Below, piece after piece: positions 43,246 to 58,200 of a stretch of DNA of 64,000 nucleotides. The stretch is from Aspidapion aeneum (lineage: Eukaryota > Arthropoda > Insecta > Coleoptera > Brentidae): NCBI GenBank assembly GCA_963576565.1, contig OY755042.1, positions 109,979,314 through 110,043,313 on the forward strand, in the 5' to 3' direction. The first letter of the stretch is position 1. Every line of letters begins with the position of its first letter. The position numbers and the translations under genes are program-made. The notes below the pieces were generated by a model. The model searched no databases and was not told the DNA's origin. It worked only from the letters and a program-made list of their open reading frames with translations.

Positions 43246-46200
43246 GTAAGTGCTACTAAAGCGTAGTAAAACCATTCGTAGAAAATGACTAAATGAATAG
43301 CCAAGTTTAGGAAAACATTTCCAAACTAGTAAGAACCTTTCATTTTAAAATTTCTATTGAAGAACTTCGCGTTACTTTTATCTCAATTTTTTTTCAAAAT
43401 ACCATTTTCACATACCTACTTGGCTTTTTTGCATGAAATGTTTTTATTATGATTTCACTCCTTTTTTAAAGGATTTGGATAATATTTAAGTTTTAAAGTA
43501 GTAAAATATACGGCATATTGTTTAGAACTTTTGCAATGCCTTATTAAACATTTTGAGGTTTTTTAATTTTTTCCTATGTATGGTTTTATCATAGTTCCTC
43601 TCAGCCTTCTAAAGCTCAGCTCTCCAGCGTTCCTGGCAGTGGGCAATGTTACTTTTACATAATTTTACATTTATAGGGGAGGAAAGTAAACTTTTGTGTT
43701 TTTAAATTTTTTCCAATAGTTCATAGTATTATAGTTCACATCAGTCTTCCAAATCTCAGCTCTCTAACGTTTCTGGATAGGAGAGAGAAGTTAATTAAAA
43801 TTTTGGGGTTTTTAAAATTTTTTCTACAGTCTTATCATTGTTCCCATCAGCCTTCCAAAGCTCAGCTCTCTAGCGTTTCTGGAAGTGGGCAATGTTACTT
43901 TTACATAACTTTACATTTATAGGAGAGGAGAATAAATTAGAATTTTGCTTTTTTTAATTTTTTTTCCAAGGGTTTGGTCATAATTTCTTTCAGACTGCAA
44001 AATTTCAGCTTTGTTCATGTCTGGAAGTACAGTAGAATTTTGATGATTTATACATGAGTGAGTGAGTGGGTGGCAATTTCAACGTTTGTTTGAAATTTAC
44101 TAACTACTTTATTACTTTATGGAAGTCCATGAAACTTGGAGGGGTTGTTAACTCTATGAAGATCTACGACTGTGAAAAGTTTGACTTTCGTACCTCATTC
44201 CGAAGTAATGGACTGAAATGTTTCAAGAAAAGATGGTACAATAGTTTACGCGAACTTGGCGGGGCACTACCGTGCCCCCAGATATGTTTCAATCACCATC
44301 CCTAATAACTTTGCAGTTAGTGTGGCCACAAAATTTCTTGTAGGCATTGGAACAAGGTTACGAACAAGGTAAAGAACAAATAATTTGTTTTTGCGGCAAA
44401 CAAACCACTTGAACGTGATCTAAAAATATTCCAAAAACTAAATGTGATAGATAAAAAAGTTTCAATAACAATTGGATTCTTTATAAAATTAAATTAAATT
44501 TTTATAAATATAGAAGTTGCTGCCACAATGCAAATTTTTGAAAAAACCCGTATAGTTTCACTTGGAGTTAGTTTTTTCTATATATCCCCTTGAGGTACCT
44601 TGTAGTGGCGGTTAGCACCCTTAAAAGATCTAACTTGGCACCTAGGCCGCCTTTCTGGGCCCATTGTGCACCACGTACCTACTCTGTTCGACTCAGATAA
44701 TAATTTAAATACTATCTAGTATCTAGAACCCAGTAGACTTCAAATTATATTTTACGCCAGAAACTTAGTCATCATGATATACCACATAATGCCATGATTG
44801 TAGCCTTAGACCACTGATGGGTCATAAACCTTTTGAAATAATCAACAGGGTACAGAGAGTCACAATGTCACTAGCTGCTAGGTCCAAATAGGCACTCCAT
44901 ATACCCTGTCCCATGTGGTGATTTCCTCCATGGACAGGCCACCGAATCCATTCAGAGAATCACCAGATTAACCCATCTCCTTTACTATAGATGTTATCTG
45001 GTGTGATCCCAAAGGTTACCAGTTTTAATTTTTTTTTGTTAACATACTGGTCAATGCTTGTCCGTTACCAGACTACCCATTTACCCATGGGTCGAGGCCC
45101 CTTTAGACGCCTCTTACGACACACAATGGGTTATATGAGAGGACTAGCGCGACACTCAATTTTAACTCAGTTTTAACCTACTTCTAGACATACGATCAAC
45201 TTCAAATTTGGTACACACTTAAAGTTCTGATGACAATACAATATACTGATAATTAAAAGTTCACAGCTGGAGGGGGGGCTACTATCTAAGTATGTCCGAT
45301 GTCGTTCAAAATTGGTATGCAGGAACTTTTGGGGATGGGGATCAAGAGAATTTTTAATTATATTTTTAAAATTGTGAAAGTAACGCCCCCCTCCCCCTTG
45401 GACAATTTTGACCATCTTGTACATATATCCGATCAACATCAAAATTGTTGTGGACTTATAGTTATTATAAGTTACAGTGCCAATACAATACAATATTATA
45501 TTGCTGTAAATTTGGCAACCCCTCACCTCTTTGAAGAGGGTGGAAGGGGACCATCTAAGTATGTCCGATTTTGTTCAAAATTGGTATGTAGGGACTTTTG
45601 GGGATAGGGATCACGAATTTTTAATTATATTTTTAAAATTGTGAAATTGACGCCGCCATTGTCCCTCTTGTAAGTCAATTTTGACCAACTTGTACATATC
45701 CGATCAACATCAAATTTGGTATGGACTTATAGTTACAGCGACAATACAATATTATAAAGCTCTAAAGTTGGAAACTCTCCACCTTTAAGGATAGTGGAGG
45801 GGTTTTCGGGGTTTAGGATCATGCACCATATTTTTTCTTATTTAATAAGCTTTCGAACAAGTTTTCACAAGTTGGATCTACCAGTTGCAAAAAAAGCTGG
45901 ATGTTACTAACTTTTTACTTAAGTTTTTTAATTAAATTATAAATTTTATTTAAAAGGGTATTTTTTATTGTCCAAAAGTGGCAAAAAAGTAAAGATTAGC
46001 TTTTTTTTTAATATTTGACAGGTGTCAAAAAAAAGTAGTTTATCGTTTTTCATTTTTGATAAGCTTTCGAGCAAGGTGCCACAAGTGAGGTTATTTATTT
46101 TGAAAAAAAAAGTTTTATGCGAGTAGACCACTTTGCAGGGGGTCTAGACAAAAAAATTTCGAACAGAAATATTGCTCGTTAAAAATCTTAGCTGAAGTAC

Positions 46201-49200
46201 TTTTGGATTTTTCAGAATAATCTAAATTTATTCCATTTGGCTGATACACTGATTGTATAAAGACCACATACATGGCAGTGCTTAAGGCTCCCCCCAATAA
46301 ACAGGGGCAGCGAGGGGCAGCAAATTTTTTGTTTTTTTAGTCAAATAGACCCCTCTCTCTAATATTCTGGTGGAGATTTTACTAAGCCTTGCTAAGCTTG
46401 TTTCTGCAGGCTTGACAAAGAAAAATAGAGACGAAAATAAACGTAATATATTTCAAAAAATTTTAACCATAAAAAGGGTTTTGGAATTAGGAAATTACTA
46501 GTAGTTTTTAAAAGTGTAGTTACTGCTTATGCCCACTTTATACCCATATACCCAAAAAATGCTGTTTGTATTGTCATTTTTTTTATTTAAAAATACTGTA
46601 AAAAGACATAAATTTTTCTCCCAAAATATTTTTCAACTTTGGGGCTCTGTTACAGAGAAATACATCAAGACTTTCTTTATCAGTTGCATTTTTTTTTATT
46701 AACTGGACTATCTGCAATACATTTGGGTGGGCTTGGTTATCATAATTTAAAAAACATATACAGGGTTAATGTCGTGCTAGCTCCGTCATATAAAGCATTG
46801 TGCGACAGGCCTAGAGGTTACCTTGGTGCTATTCTTCTCTCCGGACACCATACGGACCCTGGAGGTACCTTAAAAACCCCCAAAAATGCTCAACTTATGT
46901 TAAACTCGAAATATTTTTCCAGGTAAAATGCAAAGTGGCAAGACCGACAGTCCAAAAAAAGAAGCGTCTTTGGACAAACTAACAGACTCCCCAGAAAGAG
47001 AGGTTTCCCCAAAATACGTTTACGGCAGCAAAAAATACGGCCGGCGAAGTAGACCCAAAACGGATGAACCAAATAGCCCCATGTTTAACGACGAAAACGA
47101 CCATTCGTTGCCGAATAAGACAGTTTCAGTACAAAGGTCGAACTCACAGTCTGAGGTGTCTTCGAAGAAGAGGAAGACCACTTACAAATTGAAGAGATGC
47201 ACTTCTTTACCAGGCAAGTTAATTTTTATTTGGAGTTTGTCAATATATCACCGTCGTTTTGGCAGAAATAGTTTAGTCATTTTTTTCTTAAATGTTGTGG
47301 GAGATTCAGAGATTTTTAAACAGCAAGAAATTTGACTTCACACTTCACCAAAATAAAAAGAGTAGACCATTTCATAATTTTTGAGATAGCTTTTTGACAG
47401 TTATCACCTTGGTATCATAATAATAACATGGGCCAACAAAAAAAAAGTTGTCCCAAAAATAATGAAATGAACAACACCATGCGTCTGACATTACCATTGA
47501 AAAAGCTGAAATATGGTCAATAATAGAAAATTATTGAAATTAAGCCAGGCTTTAATAGTGCAAGGCACAAATTTTGACACCTTCACACAGGGCTATCAAA
47601 ATGGACGGGCCACGATCCTCCACTTTGTTGACATCACATCCGGGGCTGATTTTTTTTTGATGGTCACATTACGACACAGCTGATTGTCTTTAAAATATTG
47701 AAGTTGAAATGACGGTTCATGGATCCGGGCTATCAAAATGAACGGGCCACGATCCTCCACTTTGTTGACGTCACATCCGGGGCTGATTTTTTTTTGATGG
47801 TCACATTACGACACAGCTGATTGTCTTTGAAATGTTGAAGTTGAAATGACGGTTCATGGATATTTGATTTTTTTTTTAAAATAAAGCCGTTTTCGAGATT
47901 GTTTTTACTTTATTCTGGCAGAACAATTTTTTTTTAATGTATACTAAGCCCTAATTTTTCATAGCCGCTTCATAAGCTCACACAAAAATTAAGTTTAAAG
48001 CAGAAGCGAATGTGACAATCACATATGACAAAGTCAAATACATGTCCAATATAACAGTTGGCATGTGGTACATGGCGGGTAATTTGAATTCAAAATAAGG
48101 AATGCTAAATCTTGAAGATTTTAACCTTTTAATCATGTTGCTTCCTTACAAACCTTTGGTGGAATATCGGGATGGTGTCTGAGAATATTTCACTGAAATT
48201 TTGCAGAAATCTGTAGTGCCATTTTGAAAATATCATAAAAAAACGTCTGACCTCCCATAAGACCCAATGTAAAATTCAGCCCCGGAAGAACAGCTGATTT
48301 TTTCAGGGTCGTGGCCTCTATTTTTGTGTTGGCCTTGCATGGATATTTGATTTTTTTTTAAATAAAGCCGTTTTTAAGATTGTTTTTACTTTATTCTTGC
48401 AGAACAATTTTTTTAAAATGTATAGTAAGCCCTAATTTTTCATAGCCGCTTCATAAGCTCACACAAAAATTAAGTTTAAAGCAGAAGCCAATGTGACAAT
48501 CACAGATGACAAAGTCAAATACATGTCAAATATAACAGTTGGCATGTGGTTCATGGCGGGTAATTTGAATTCAAAATAAAGAATGCTAAATCTTGAAGAT
48601 TTTAACCTTTTAATCATGTTGATTCCTTACAAAACTTTGGTGGAATATCGGGACGGTGTCTGAGAATATTTCACTGAAATTTCGCGGAAATCTGTAGTGC
48701 CATTTGTCGTCTGACCTGCCATAAGACCCAATGTAAAATTCAGCCCTCGGAGAACAGCTGATTTTTTCAGGGTCGTGGCCTCTATTTTTGTGTTGGCTTT
48801 GCTTCACATTGTAATATCAGCTGTGATCATTCAACACACGGGCTTTGTTTACTATATGAACCGGAATAAATAGTGCCTTCTTTTATTAATTGAAAATAAA
48901 CGACAAAAGTTTTAAATTCGACTGAAGGATCAAGTGTCAGTTTTCAATGTGAATGTGTCAAAATAGTGCCTGGCATAATTATAGCCTGGCTGTATCTCAA
49001 TAATTCTCCAATATAGATATGCACTAGTGGGCAACCTGTTAGGCAACCCAACCAAACTCGCTAAACTTTGATTTTATTGCGGCTAGCAGAACAATATATG
49101 TTTTTTTAAAGTGGTAAAGGCAGTTATAACACTGTAAATTTTATGCAAATAATTTTTTGTCCAAAGCTAGCAAAACAATACAAAGGCTTTCTATACTATA

Positions 49201-52200
49201 AGAACTTTAATTGAAACAAACAATGTAAATCTGTCAAAATACTGCCTGACACATCCGAATAACTTTCTGTTGATTGATTAAAGTTTTTCTGTTTTATCCA
49301 GGTCACAAGGACTTAAGTCCAACCATAGACAACCACATCATTCCTTCAAACCTAAGCAGTGAACCTGAAATAGTTTGTACCGAAGATATGCTTAGGGAAG
49401 CATGGAAGAAACTTGGAGTGGGGGAAGATGGTTTCCTGAACCAGACTGAGTTAGTTTTGGTGTGTGATGCTATAGGTAAGAACATAAAAATTTGTTTAGA
49501 AAACATTCATTATTATTTTAAGATTTTATAAACTTTTAATTCTTGGATGCGATATTAAAATTTTATTTTTTAACAGTCTTCTATCTCCATATTGAAGCAG
49601 ATGGTTTCAAAATTTGAACTTTTTTTAAAAGCGTTTTTGAATTTTTGTTGATTTTCGTTAATATTATGTTTATGGATTTTTTAAGTCCTCTAGCTAAAAC
49701 GATTTGTCTCAAATTTTTGATTTTTTCTTATCAAAATTACACTTTTCTTTCTTTAAACAAATATTATATATTTTTGTAATCTATGCAGAAGAAAAATGTA
49801 GTCCTTTGCCTTTATCAATAGGCTTCTTCTGAACTTAAGCTTAATTCGCCACTACTTGATTTAAAGTACAAAAAAACAATATTTTTACTAAAAATGTAGG
49901 TTTGTGTATTATGATTTTTTAAGAGGATTGGATAGCGATTCTCCTGTAATTGTGTATTTATTATAACTTTATAATCAGTGCATATTCTAAAATGTTCATT
50001 ACTCAGATGATACACTATAGCAACCATGAATAAAAAAACTGATTTTTAAGTATTGTTCATACTCGTCTTAGTCTTTTGTTTTTGATTAGTCTTTGTCCTT
50101 TGATTAGTCTTAGCTGTCTTAAACAAAATCGGCTGTTCATACTCGTCTTTTGTTTTTGATTAGTCTTAGTCATAACCCACTGAAAAAAAAATTCAATTTT
50201 CATAAAAAGGCCCCTTTTCAAAAGTCATTTTCTACACAAAACAATCTTATTTAACCTAATTTGTGCACGAAACACAGACACGAAAGAACAAAAGCGAAAA
50301 AGAAAATAAAAACAAATAAAATTTTGAGGTTATGTTGAGATTTTCTGTTAAAAACATGATTAATGGCGGTAAATTCAAAATTTCGGCCGGGCGCTTGCGC
50401 TCTTCTGACGCCCTGTAAAAAAACAACAAATATCAGCTGATGTCTGTCACTCGTCTTAGTCGTTGTCCTAAGGATTGAAAGTTGGCAACTCTTAAGACAA
50501 AGACTAATCAAAAACAAAAGCAAAAGCATTGTATGAACACTCCCATAAGAAACAGTGGTTTTAACTTTCTTATGACAAGACATATGACTAAACCAAGACA
50601 AAAGACTAGACAAAAGACGAGTATGAACGATCCATTAGTTGCTAAAGTATGAACGTGAATGAATCAGTTTCGTTCTATTTCATTGTGACCACGACTCACA
50701 GCTCTATTTTTTTCTACAGGCCTTCATAAATTGGCAGACGGTGTGATCAGATCGCTTTCCGACAAGTTGTCAATGAATTACGATCAGAAAATCAGCTTTA
50801 ACGAAGTTTTGGAGGCCATTCAAAGAGACGAGACATGGTTTGATGTACTGAATCAAACTACCACTAGTGAATCCATAAACTTGAGGTAAACTGTCAATGT
50901 CTGAAACCATTTTTGAGTAAACCCTGCTAAGAAATTAATGGTTCCGTAACGAGAGACCGTCCCATGTGACGTCACTCCAACGCTGATTTCTCATTGGTCA
51001 GCCGCGCGGTCATATTGCCTACGTCACTAACACTTTGTCACGGCGCGGGAAATTTAAATTCGTGTGCTTGTCGTTTCACTTATATGCAAACACTACACTT
51101 ATTAAAAAAGCTAGAAACCATAACAAAGCTAACTGTGCTAAGAGGTAACAGTAGTGGCCAATAATTTAGCAACCATCTAAAACTGTATGAAAATCTACAC
51201 ACTACACAGTTAAAAAACGAGTGGTGTATTTGAAAACCTCTGTACATTGTGTCCCATTTTCGATGGGATTAAATGGGAAACTCGGTTATTATTAAAGATA
51301 TTGATTTTCTGATTGCACCTTACCGTGCTCTTTTTTTGAGCCCTTAAAAATGGCGTAATCAGATTTTTGCTATACCCCGTAGTTTCGCTAATACAGGGAG
51401 TTTTTGAAAAAATTGTATTTTTAATAATCCCTTATATCTCGCTTATTTTGTGAGATACTTTTATTCTGTAAAAACATTTTTATGGCAACTTTTTTAGAAG
51501 AAAATAATGACGTTGTCAATTTTTTAAAATATTGTTTAGTTTTTTAGATATGGTATTTATCATAAAAAAATTAAATACGAATCTGGATTTTTTTATTACT
51601 TTTTTGATTGGTTTCATGCTAGTATTATCATAAAATAATAAAAATTTAAGGTACAAAAAAAAATTATATTTAAAAAAAAATTAGTCTGAACCTAGATATT
51701 TCCAACATAAATATAAACTAAAAATTGCTAGTTAAACAATTTTTAGTTTAACTGTTTTGATACTTAGCATATTAAAATGGTTTTACGTTAATTTACAGAT
51801 TTATTTGAAACAAAGTCTACGAAAAATACAAAAAAAAACAAATTATAAAAAATAACTAATCTTTCTGATTACCATTATGTGTAAGACATTGTTGGCATTT
51901 TTGAGTAATTTTTCTTAACGCATTTTGCATAAAAATATTTCTGCCATTTAAATATTGGAATTTTGTTGCTTGAATGAAGCAGTCAAACATATCACATTTT
52001 TCAAAATCTGGATATGGTCGATTTCTAGCCAGTTTAAAATAATTGTAAGCCATTTACAAAAATGACAAGTAAAATGACAATGTCAATTCCATGCTTTTGT
52101 TTTGTAAATTTCACGACTTGCTGTTCGGTTATCAAATAATTAGTATGATATTATTTTTGTAACTTTTTAACGTTTTTTACCTTATTTATAAATCTTTTAA

Positions 52201-55200
52201 TTATCATTTCAAAACAGATAAACTAAAAATCGTTCAACTAGTGTGTCTTGCAATTTTTAATTTATAATTACGTTGGAAATTTCCAGGTTTGGACTATAAT
52301 TTTTTTTTCAAATATTAAATAGCTTTCTTTAATCTTAAATCAAAAAAATAATAAAGTTTTATCATTTTAAGGTAATAATATCATGGAACTAATTAAAGTA
52401 GTAATAAAAAAAATCCAGGTCCGTATTTAATTTTTTTATGATAAATACCATATCTCAAAAACTAAACAATATTTTTAAAAATTGACAACGTCATTATTTT
52501 GCTCTAAAAAAGTTGCCATAAAAAGGTTTTTACAGAATAAAAATATCTTGCAAAATAAGCGAGATACAAGGAATTAATTAAAATGCAATTTTTTCAAAAA
52601 CTCCCTGTATTAGCGAAACCACGGGGTATAGCAAAAATTTTTTAAGGGCTCCAAAAAAGAGCACGGTAAGGTGCAATCAGAAAATCGATATCTTTAATAA
52701 TAACCGAGCTTCCCATTTAATCCCATCGAAAATGGGACACGCTGTACATCTGTGCTTAATAAATCCTGTCATCTTACCTAAAAGAACTCTTTATTTTATT
52801 AGGTGTTCCAGCGATAACCTGTTTCCCGACTCAAGGACTTTTCAGTATGTTACCTTGGGCCCGGATGGGAATGGAATTATTAACACTGACACGTTAATAG
52901 AGATGTGGGAGAATATTGGCATTCATTCGCCGAAAGAGCTCATTCATGAACTAGGTGAGTTCTACTTGAAACGGACCTTAGTGCTTAATAGCTTCTTTGC
53001 TAAGGATCTATGAAGCTACGACTCAATCGGGCACTTACTATAAACGAAGGGAGCGCGAGAACAGTAGAACGTAATTTAGGCTGACGTAGTGAGGTGGGGG
53101 AACCACCCTGAATGGGTATTCAAACGAAAGAAAAGGTGCTAAAGAGAGTTATGGTTTAAAATAAATTTACCTTGATCGTTTTCTTTCCATTCGATTGTAG
53201 TTTGTCTTCTTTGGACTCCTTTTTAGCTTCACTTTTTAGGTGTTAATGGAACTTCGTTATTTTTAAGGCACTGTTAGGTTTTGCGCGATCGTGGCTTAAT
53301 GATTTAGTTTTTAATTAGTTTTTAAGCAGGTTTAGTTCGGCACGTTTGTTGATGCCACAGGTAGGCAAGGATCAACCCTCTAGTAACGCGTCTTGGCACA
53401 CGTAGAATTTTGGAAATTAAATACTTAAGTCTAACAAGGCGGAAACATATGTCTGCTGCTACCATGACCCCTTTCTGAGGACTCGCCCGAAAACTAATTT
53501 AGTCTTTGACTACACCTGGAAAAATTCCTTTTATATTTAATATTAAACGTGGACTTACTACAATTGACTTTAGCTGTCTTTATAGTAATGTTAGATTTTT
53601 GCAGACCCGAGGCTACCCTAGCTGATACTACAAATTGGTAGTTGGTTTTCATTTTTCCTTTTCAGTTTTCATCATCTTCATTTCATTCCCTGTCCATCCA
53701 TTTTGGTTGCACTGTACAGCGTGTCCCATTTTCGATGGGATTAAATGGGAAACTCGGTTATTATTAAAGATATTGATTTTCTGATTGCACCTTACCGTGC
53801 TCTTTTTTTGAGCCCCTAAAAATGGCATAATCAGATTTTTGCTATACCCCATAGTTTCGCTAATACAGGGAGTTTTTGAAAAAATTGTTTTTTTAATAAT
53901 CCCTTGTATCTCGCTTATTTTGCGAGATATTTTTATTCTGTAAAAACCTTTTCATGGCAACTTTTTTAGAAGAAAATAATAACGTTGTCAATTTCTTAAA
54001 ATATTGTTTAGTTTTTGAGATATGGTATTTATCATAAAAAAATTAAATACGGACCTGGATTTTTTTTATTACTATTTTGATTGGTTTCATGTTTTAAAAT
54101 TTTTTTGTTTTAAGGTAAGAAAAAAATATTTAATATTTAAAAAAAAATTAATCCGAACCTGGATATTTCCAACATAAATATAAATTAAAAATTGCTAGTA
54201 AAACAATTTTTAGTTTAACTGTTTTGATACTTAGCATATTAAAATGGTTTTACGTTAATTTACAGATTTATTTGAAACAAAGTCTACGAAAAATACAAAA
54301 AAAAAACAAATTATAAAAAATAACTAATTTTTCTGATTACCATTATGTGTAAGACATTGTTGGCATTTTTGAGTAATTTTTCTTAACGCATTTTGCATAA
54401 AAATATTTCTGCCATTTAAATATTGGGATTTTGTTGCTTGACTGAAGCAGTCAAACATATCACATTTTTCAAAATCTGGATATGGTCGATTTCTAGCCAG
54501 TTTAAAATAATTGTAAGCCATTCACAAAAATGACAAGTAAAATGACAATGTCAATTCCACGCTTTTGTTTTGTAAATTTCACGACCTGCTGTGCTACCAT
54601 CAAATAATTAGTAGGATATTCTTTTTGTAACTTTTTAAGGTTTTTACTTTATTTATAAATTTTTTAATTATCATTTTAAAACAGATAAACTAAAAATCGT
54701 TCAAGTAGTGTGTCTTGCAATTTTTAATTTATAATTACGTTGGAAATTTCCAGGTTCGGACTATAATTTTTTTGTTCAAATATTAAATAGTTTTTTTTAA
54801 CCTTAAATCAAAAAAAATATTAAAGTTTTATCATTTTAAAGTAATAATATCATGGAACCAATCAAAGTAGTAAAAAAAAAAATCCAGGTCCGTATTTAAT
54901 TTTTTTATGATAAATACCATATCTCAAAAACTAAACAATATTTAAAAAAATTGACAACGTCATTATTTTGCTCTAAGAAAGTTGCCATAGAAAGGTTTTT
55001 GCAGAATAAAAATATCTTGCAAAATAAGCGAGATACAAGGAATTAATTAAAATGCAATTTTTTCAAAAACTCCCTGTATTAGCGAAACCACGGGGTATAG
55101 CAAACATCTGATTACACCATTTTTAGGGGCTCCAAAAAAGAGCACGGTAAGGTGCAATCAGAAAATCAATATCTTTAATAATAACCGAGTTTCCCATTTA

Positions 55201-58200
55201 ATCCCATCGAAAATGGGACACGCTGTACTGATGAAATCTAACATCACCTCTTTCTGAGGACTAGCCCGAAAACTAATTTATTTAGTCTTTGACTACACCT
55301 CGAAAAAATCCTTTTATAATCAATTATTTTATTACTTCAGGTTTTAATACCAGAAGAATCAACGTCCAGGAACTGTCTGAAGTCCTAGAAAAACAAACTC
55401 GTACCATCACCGAATCAACACGATCTGAATATCAATCGCCTCACCTTACACTGCTTCAGGCTAACTTAAGTCTTTACCAGTCGGAAATTAAATGCTTCAA
55501 ACATATTTTGGAACAACTTCACGCTGAAAAGGAGAAACTTAAGGGAGATGTTGTTGAGGCGAACAATAGGGCGACGCTTCTGGCGCAGGAGGTTGACGAT
55601 AATCACATTAAGATGGAAAAGAATACGGCTCAACAGGTGAGATTCACGTCCCATTTTAATCTACCTGTGTGTGAATTCTTCAAATGGGTGAGAATTATTA
55701 TCTCCCCACATCAGAACCAATAGAGATGCCGAAATCAAACCCGCAGTTTTGCTTTCATTTAATTTTGAGGAAGTACTCCTGCCCGTGGTTATCTCATTTG
55801 GGGTCTTCCTCTACTTCTTTTATTTTCCCAAGGTCTCCAGTCTACAATACATTTGTTTCATCAATCGTCTTGTCTGATATTATGACCGACAAATTTTCAT
55901 TTTAATTTTGCTACCTCTCCTTTGACATCCCTTACTTTTGTTTTATTTCTTATCCATTCATTCCTTTTTCTATTTGTTAGCTTTACATATAACATTTGTC
56001 TTTCCATTGATCTTTGGGCTTTTGTTACCTTATCCATGTTTGATTTTGTAAGTGTCCACGTCTGGGATCCATATGTGAGTACAGGAAGGATACATTAGTT
56101 ATACACTTTCGTTTTGAGGTATTGAGGATATTTTTTAATATGTAGCTTAATTTACCGAATGCTGCCCAGACCAATCTTACTCGTCTCTTGATTTCAGCCG
56201 TTTGGTTTTCTTTTTTTAGTTTAATAATTTATCCCAGATATATATATATATATTCCTTCACTTGTTCTATTTTTTCTTGGTTTAGTCCTTAGAGTAATAA
56301 TAATATAAAGAGAAGAAGTCAACCGCGGCCCCGTGTAAATTTTCCCTATTCGTGGCGGTCATTCCTGAAAACTTAGAATTTGCAGAATCCCCGGCGATGG
56401 CAACATAGCTGCGTTACTGGAATCATCTCGAAAAAACCACACTGGTCTGAATTTTCACAATATTTTCAGAAACATAGCACTTCTTGTTTATTTTTACGTC
56501 CAACTAAGTTCTTTTTTACAAAAATAAAACTCAGCACACAGAAAAAAACACCAAAAATTCAATATGCCGAGTCCGCCGGCCAAGACAACACTGCATTTAA
56601 TACAAACACATGTTACTGTCAGTGTCGACCTTAGAGCTTAGGAATATCTGGGCTAACCGTTCACGACTTGAGGACCCACCTAATTAAACTTGTTGCCATT
56701 ATATAAGTGAAAAAATAACCTTTTGTTTGAAACTCGTAGACAATGATTGAGTAGAAATAAAACTTTGGACTTCCATTGTCTTTATCTGAGGGCACGGCAG
56801 TGCCTCGCCAAGTTCGCGCTGCCGTACCATCTTTTCTTGAAACATTTCAGCCCATATTTGACCTATCTAAAACTCTACTTCGGAAAAAGCTACGAATCTC
56901 ATACTTTGCACAGTCGTAGACCTACATAGAGTTAACAACCCTCCAAGTTTCATGGACTTTTATAAAGTAGTAAAGTAGTTACGAAATTTCAAAAAACGTC
57001 GAAATTGCCACTCACTCACTCCTCTACAATAGGAAAAAGGATTCCTTTTTACCTGGGGATATAGTCCAAGTAGCTCAAAACGAAACCCGGCCCTGCTAAC
57101 ACGAAATCCGTAATATGATGTCATACACCTGTTGCCACGTCCTGAAAAAATTGTGGGAAAAGGAGCCGTTCATAAATTATGTTATCAGATTGTAATAAGA
57201 AATACACAGCATAAAACGACGCGACGCGGGCTAGTAAGCGCATGACAAATTATCGCACGGTTTGAATAGCCTAACCAACTCAAAGCACTATATATTTTGG
57301 TAAGGTAAGAAGTTGAACCTTACTTATTATTTATAAAATTTTACAGAGGCAGAGGAGGCGGCAACAGCGGAAAAGCTACATTGTTTACCAACAAATGAAT
57401 GAATGACCGCCGAAACCGGGGCTACTACTTCTCTTTATATGTTATTACTCTGAGGTTTAGTCTGAGCGTGATATCTTCATCTGTGTTTGTTATGATTTTA
57501 GTTTTAGTGTAGTTCATACTCAAGCCTATATTTTTAGCTGCTGTATCTAGTTCTTCCAGCATTTTTATCAGTTTTATTTTTATTTATTTCTTGAGAAAAG
57601 GTTTAAACCTAGATTGCTATGTGCAATTTTTACAAAAAACACGATTATTAAAATTTCGATTTTTCTTAATTAATTTCACAGGGTCAGGGATAAAAAAGTA
57701 TTCAGGGATATTACTCAAAAGTCTGGAAAGTCAGGCATATATCCCCAATGAGAGTATATTCACATGCTCAAATCAAAGCAAATTTTTATTTATTACAAAA
57801 GCCTAAAGCTGTACAATTTAATGTTCCAAAAACTAAAAATTTAAAACTAAGCATGTAGTTTACTGACAGGTTTAATTATTGTATTTAAATTACATTGGTA
57901 TTGACAAGCACTTTTAGGTTTAAGAATATGTTTTCATTTTCAATAACATGTTCAAATGAATAATTTGCTAATTCCAACAGGTAGGTTTTTAGTATCTCAA
58001 TAAATTTTAGCTCACACATATACTATACTATAGTAGTGTGAGCTATGGTGATCCTAATTTTTTCGAGAAAAAAAAAGTTGCTCCGATTTCAAAAATTTTT
58101 CTTTCTGTCTGTCTGTCTGTTTGTAACGACCAACGCGCATAACTCAAAAACCGCTTGGCCGATTTTAATGAAATTTAGTACCTAGGCTGGATCTTGGGTC

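Noticed and set aside
45173..45607. Frames over 100 codons on both strands
   Set aside because: They follow the tandem ~250-bp repeat and change frame between copies.
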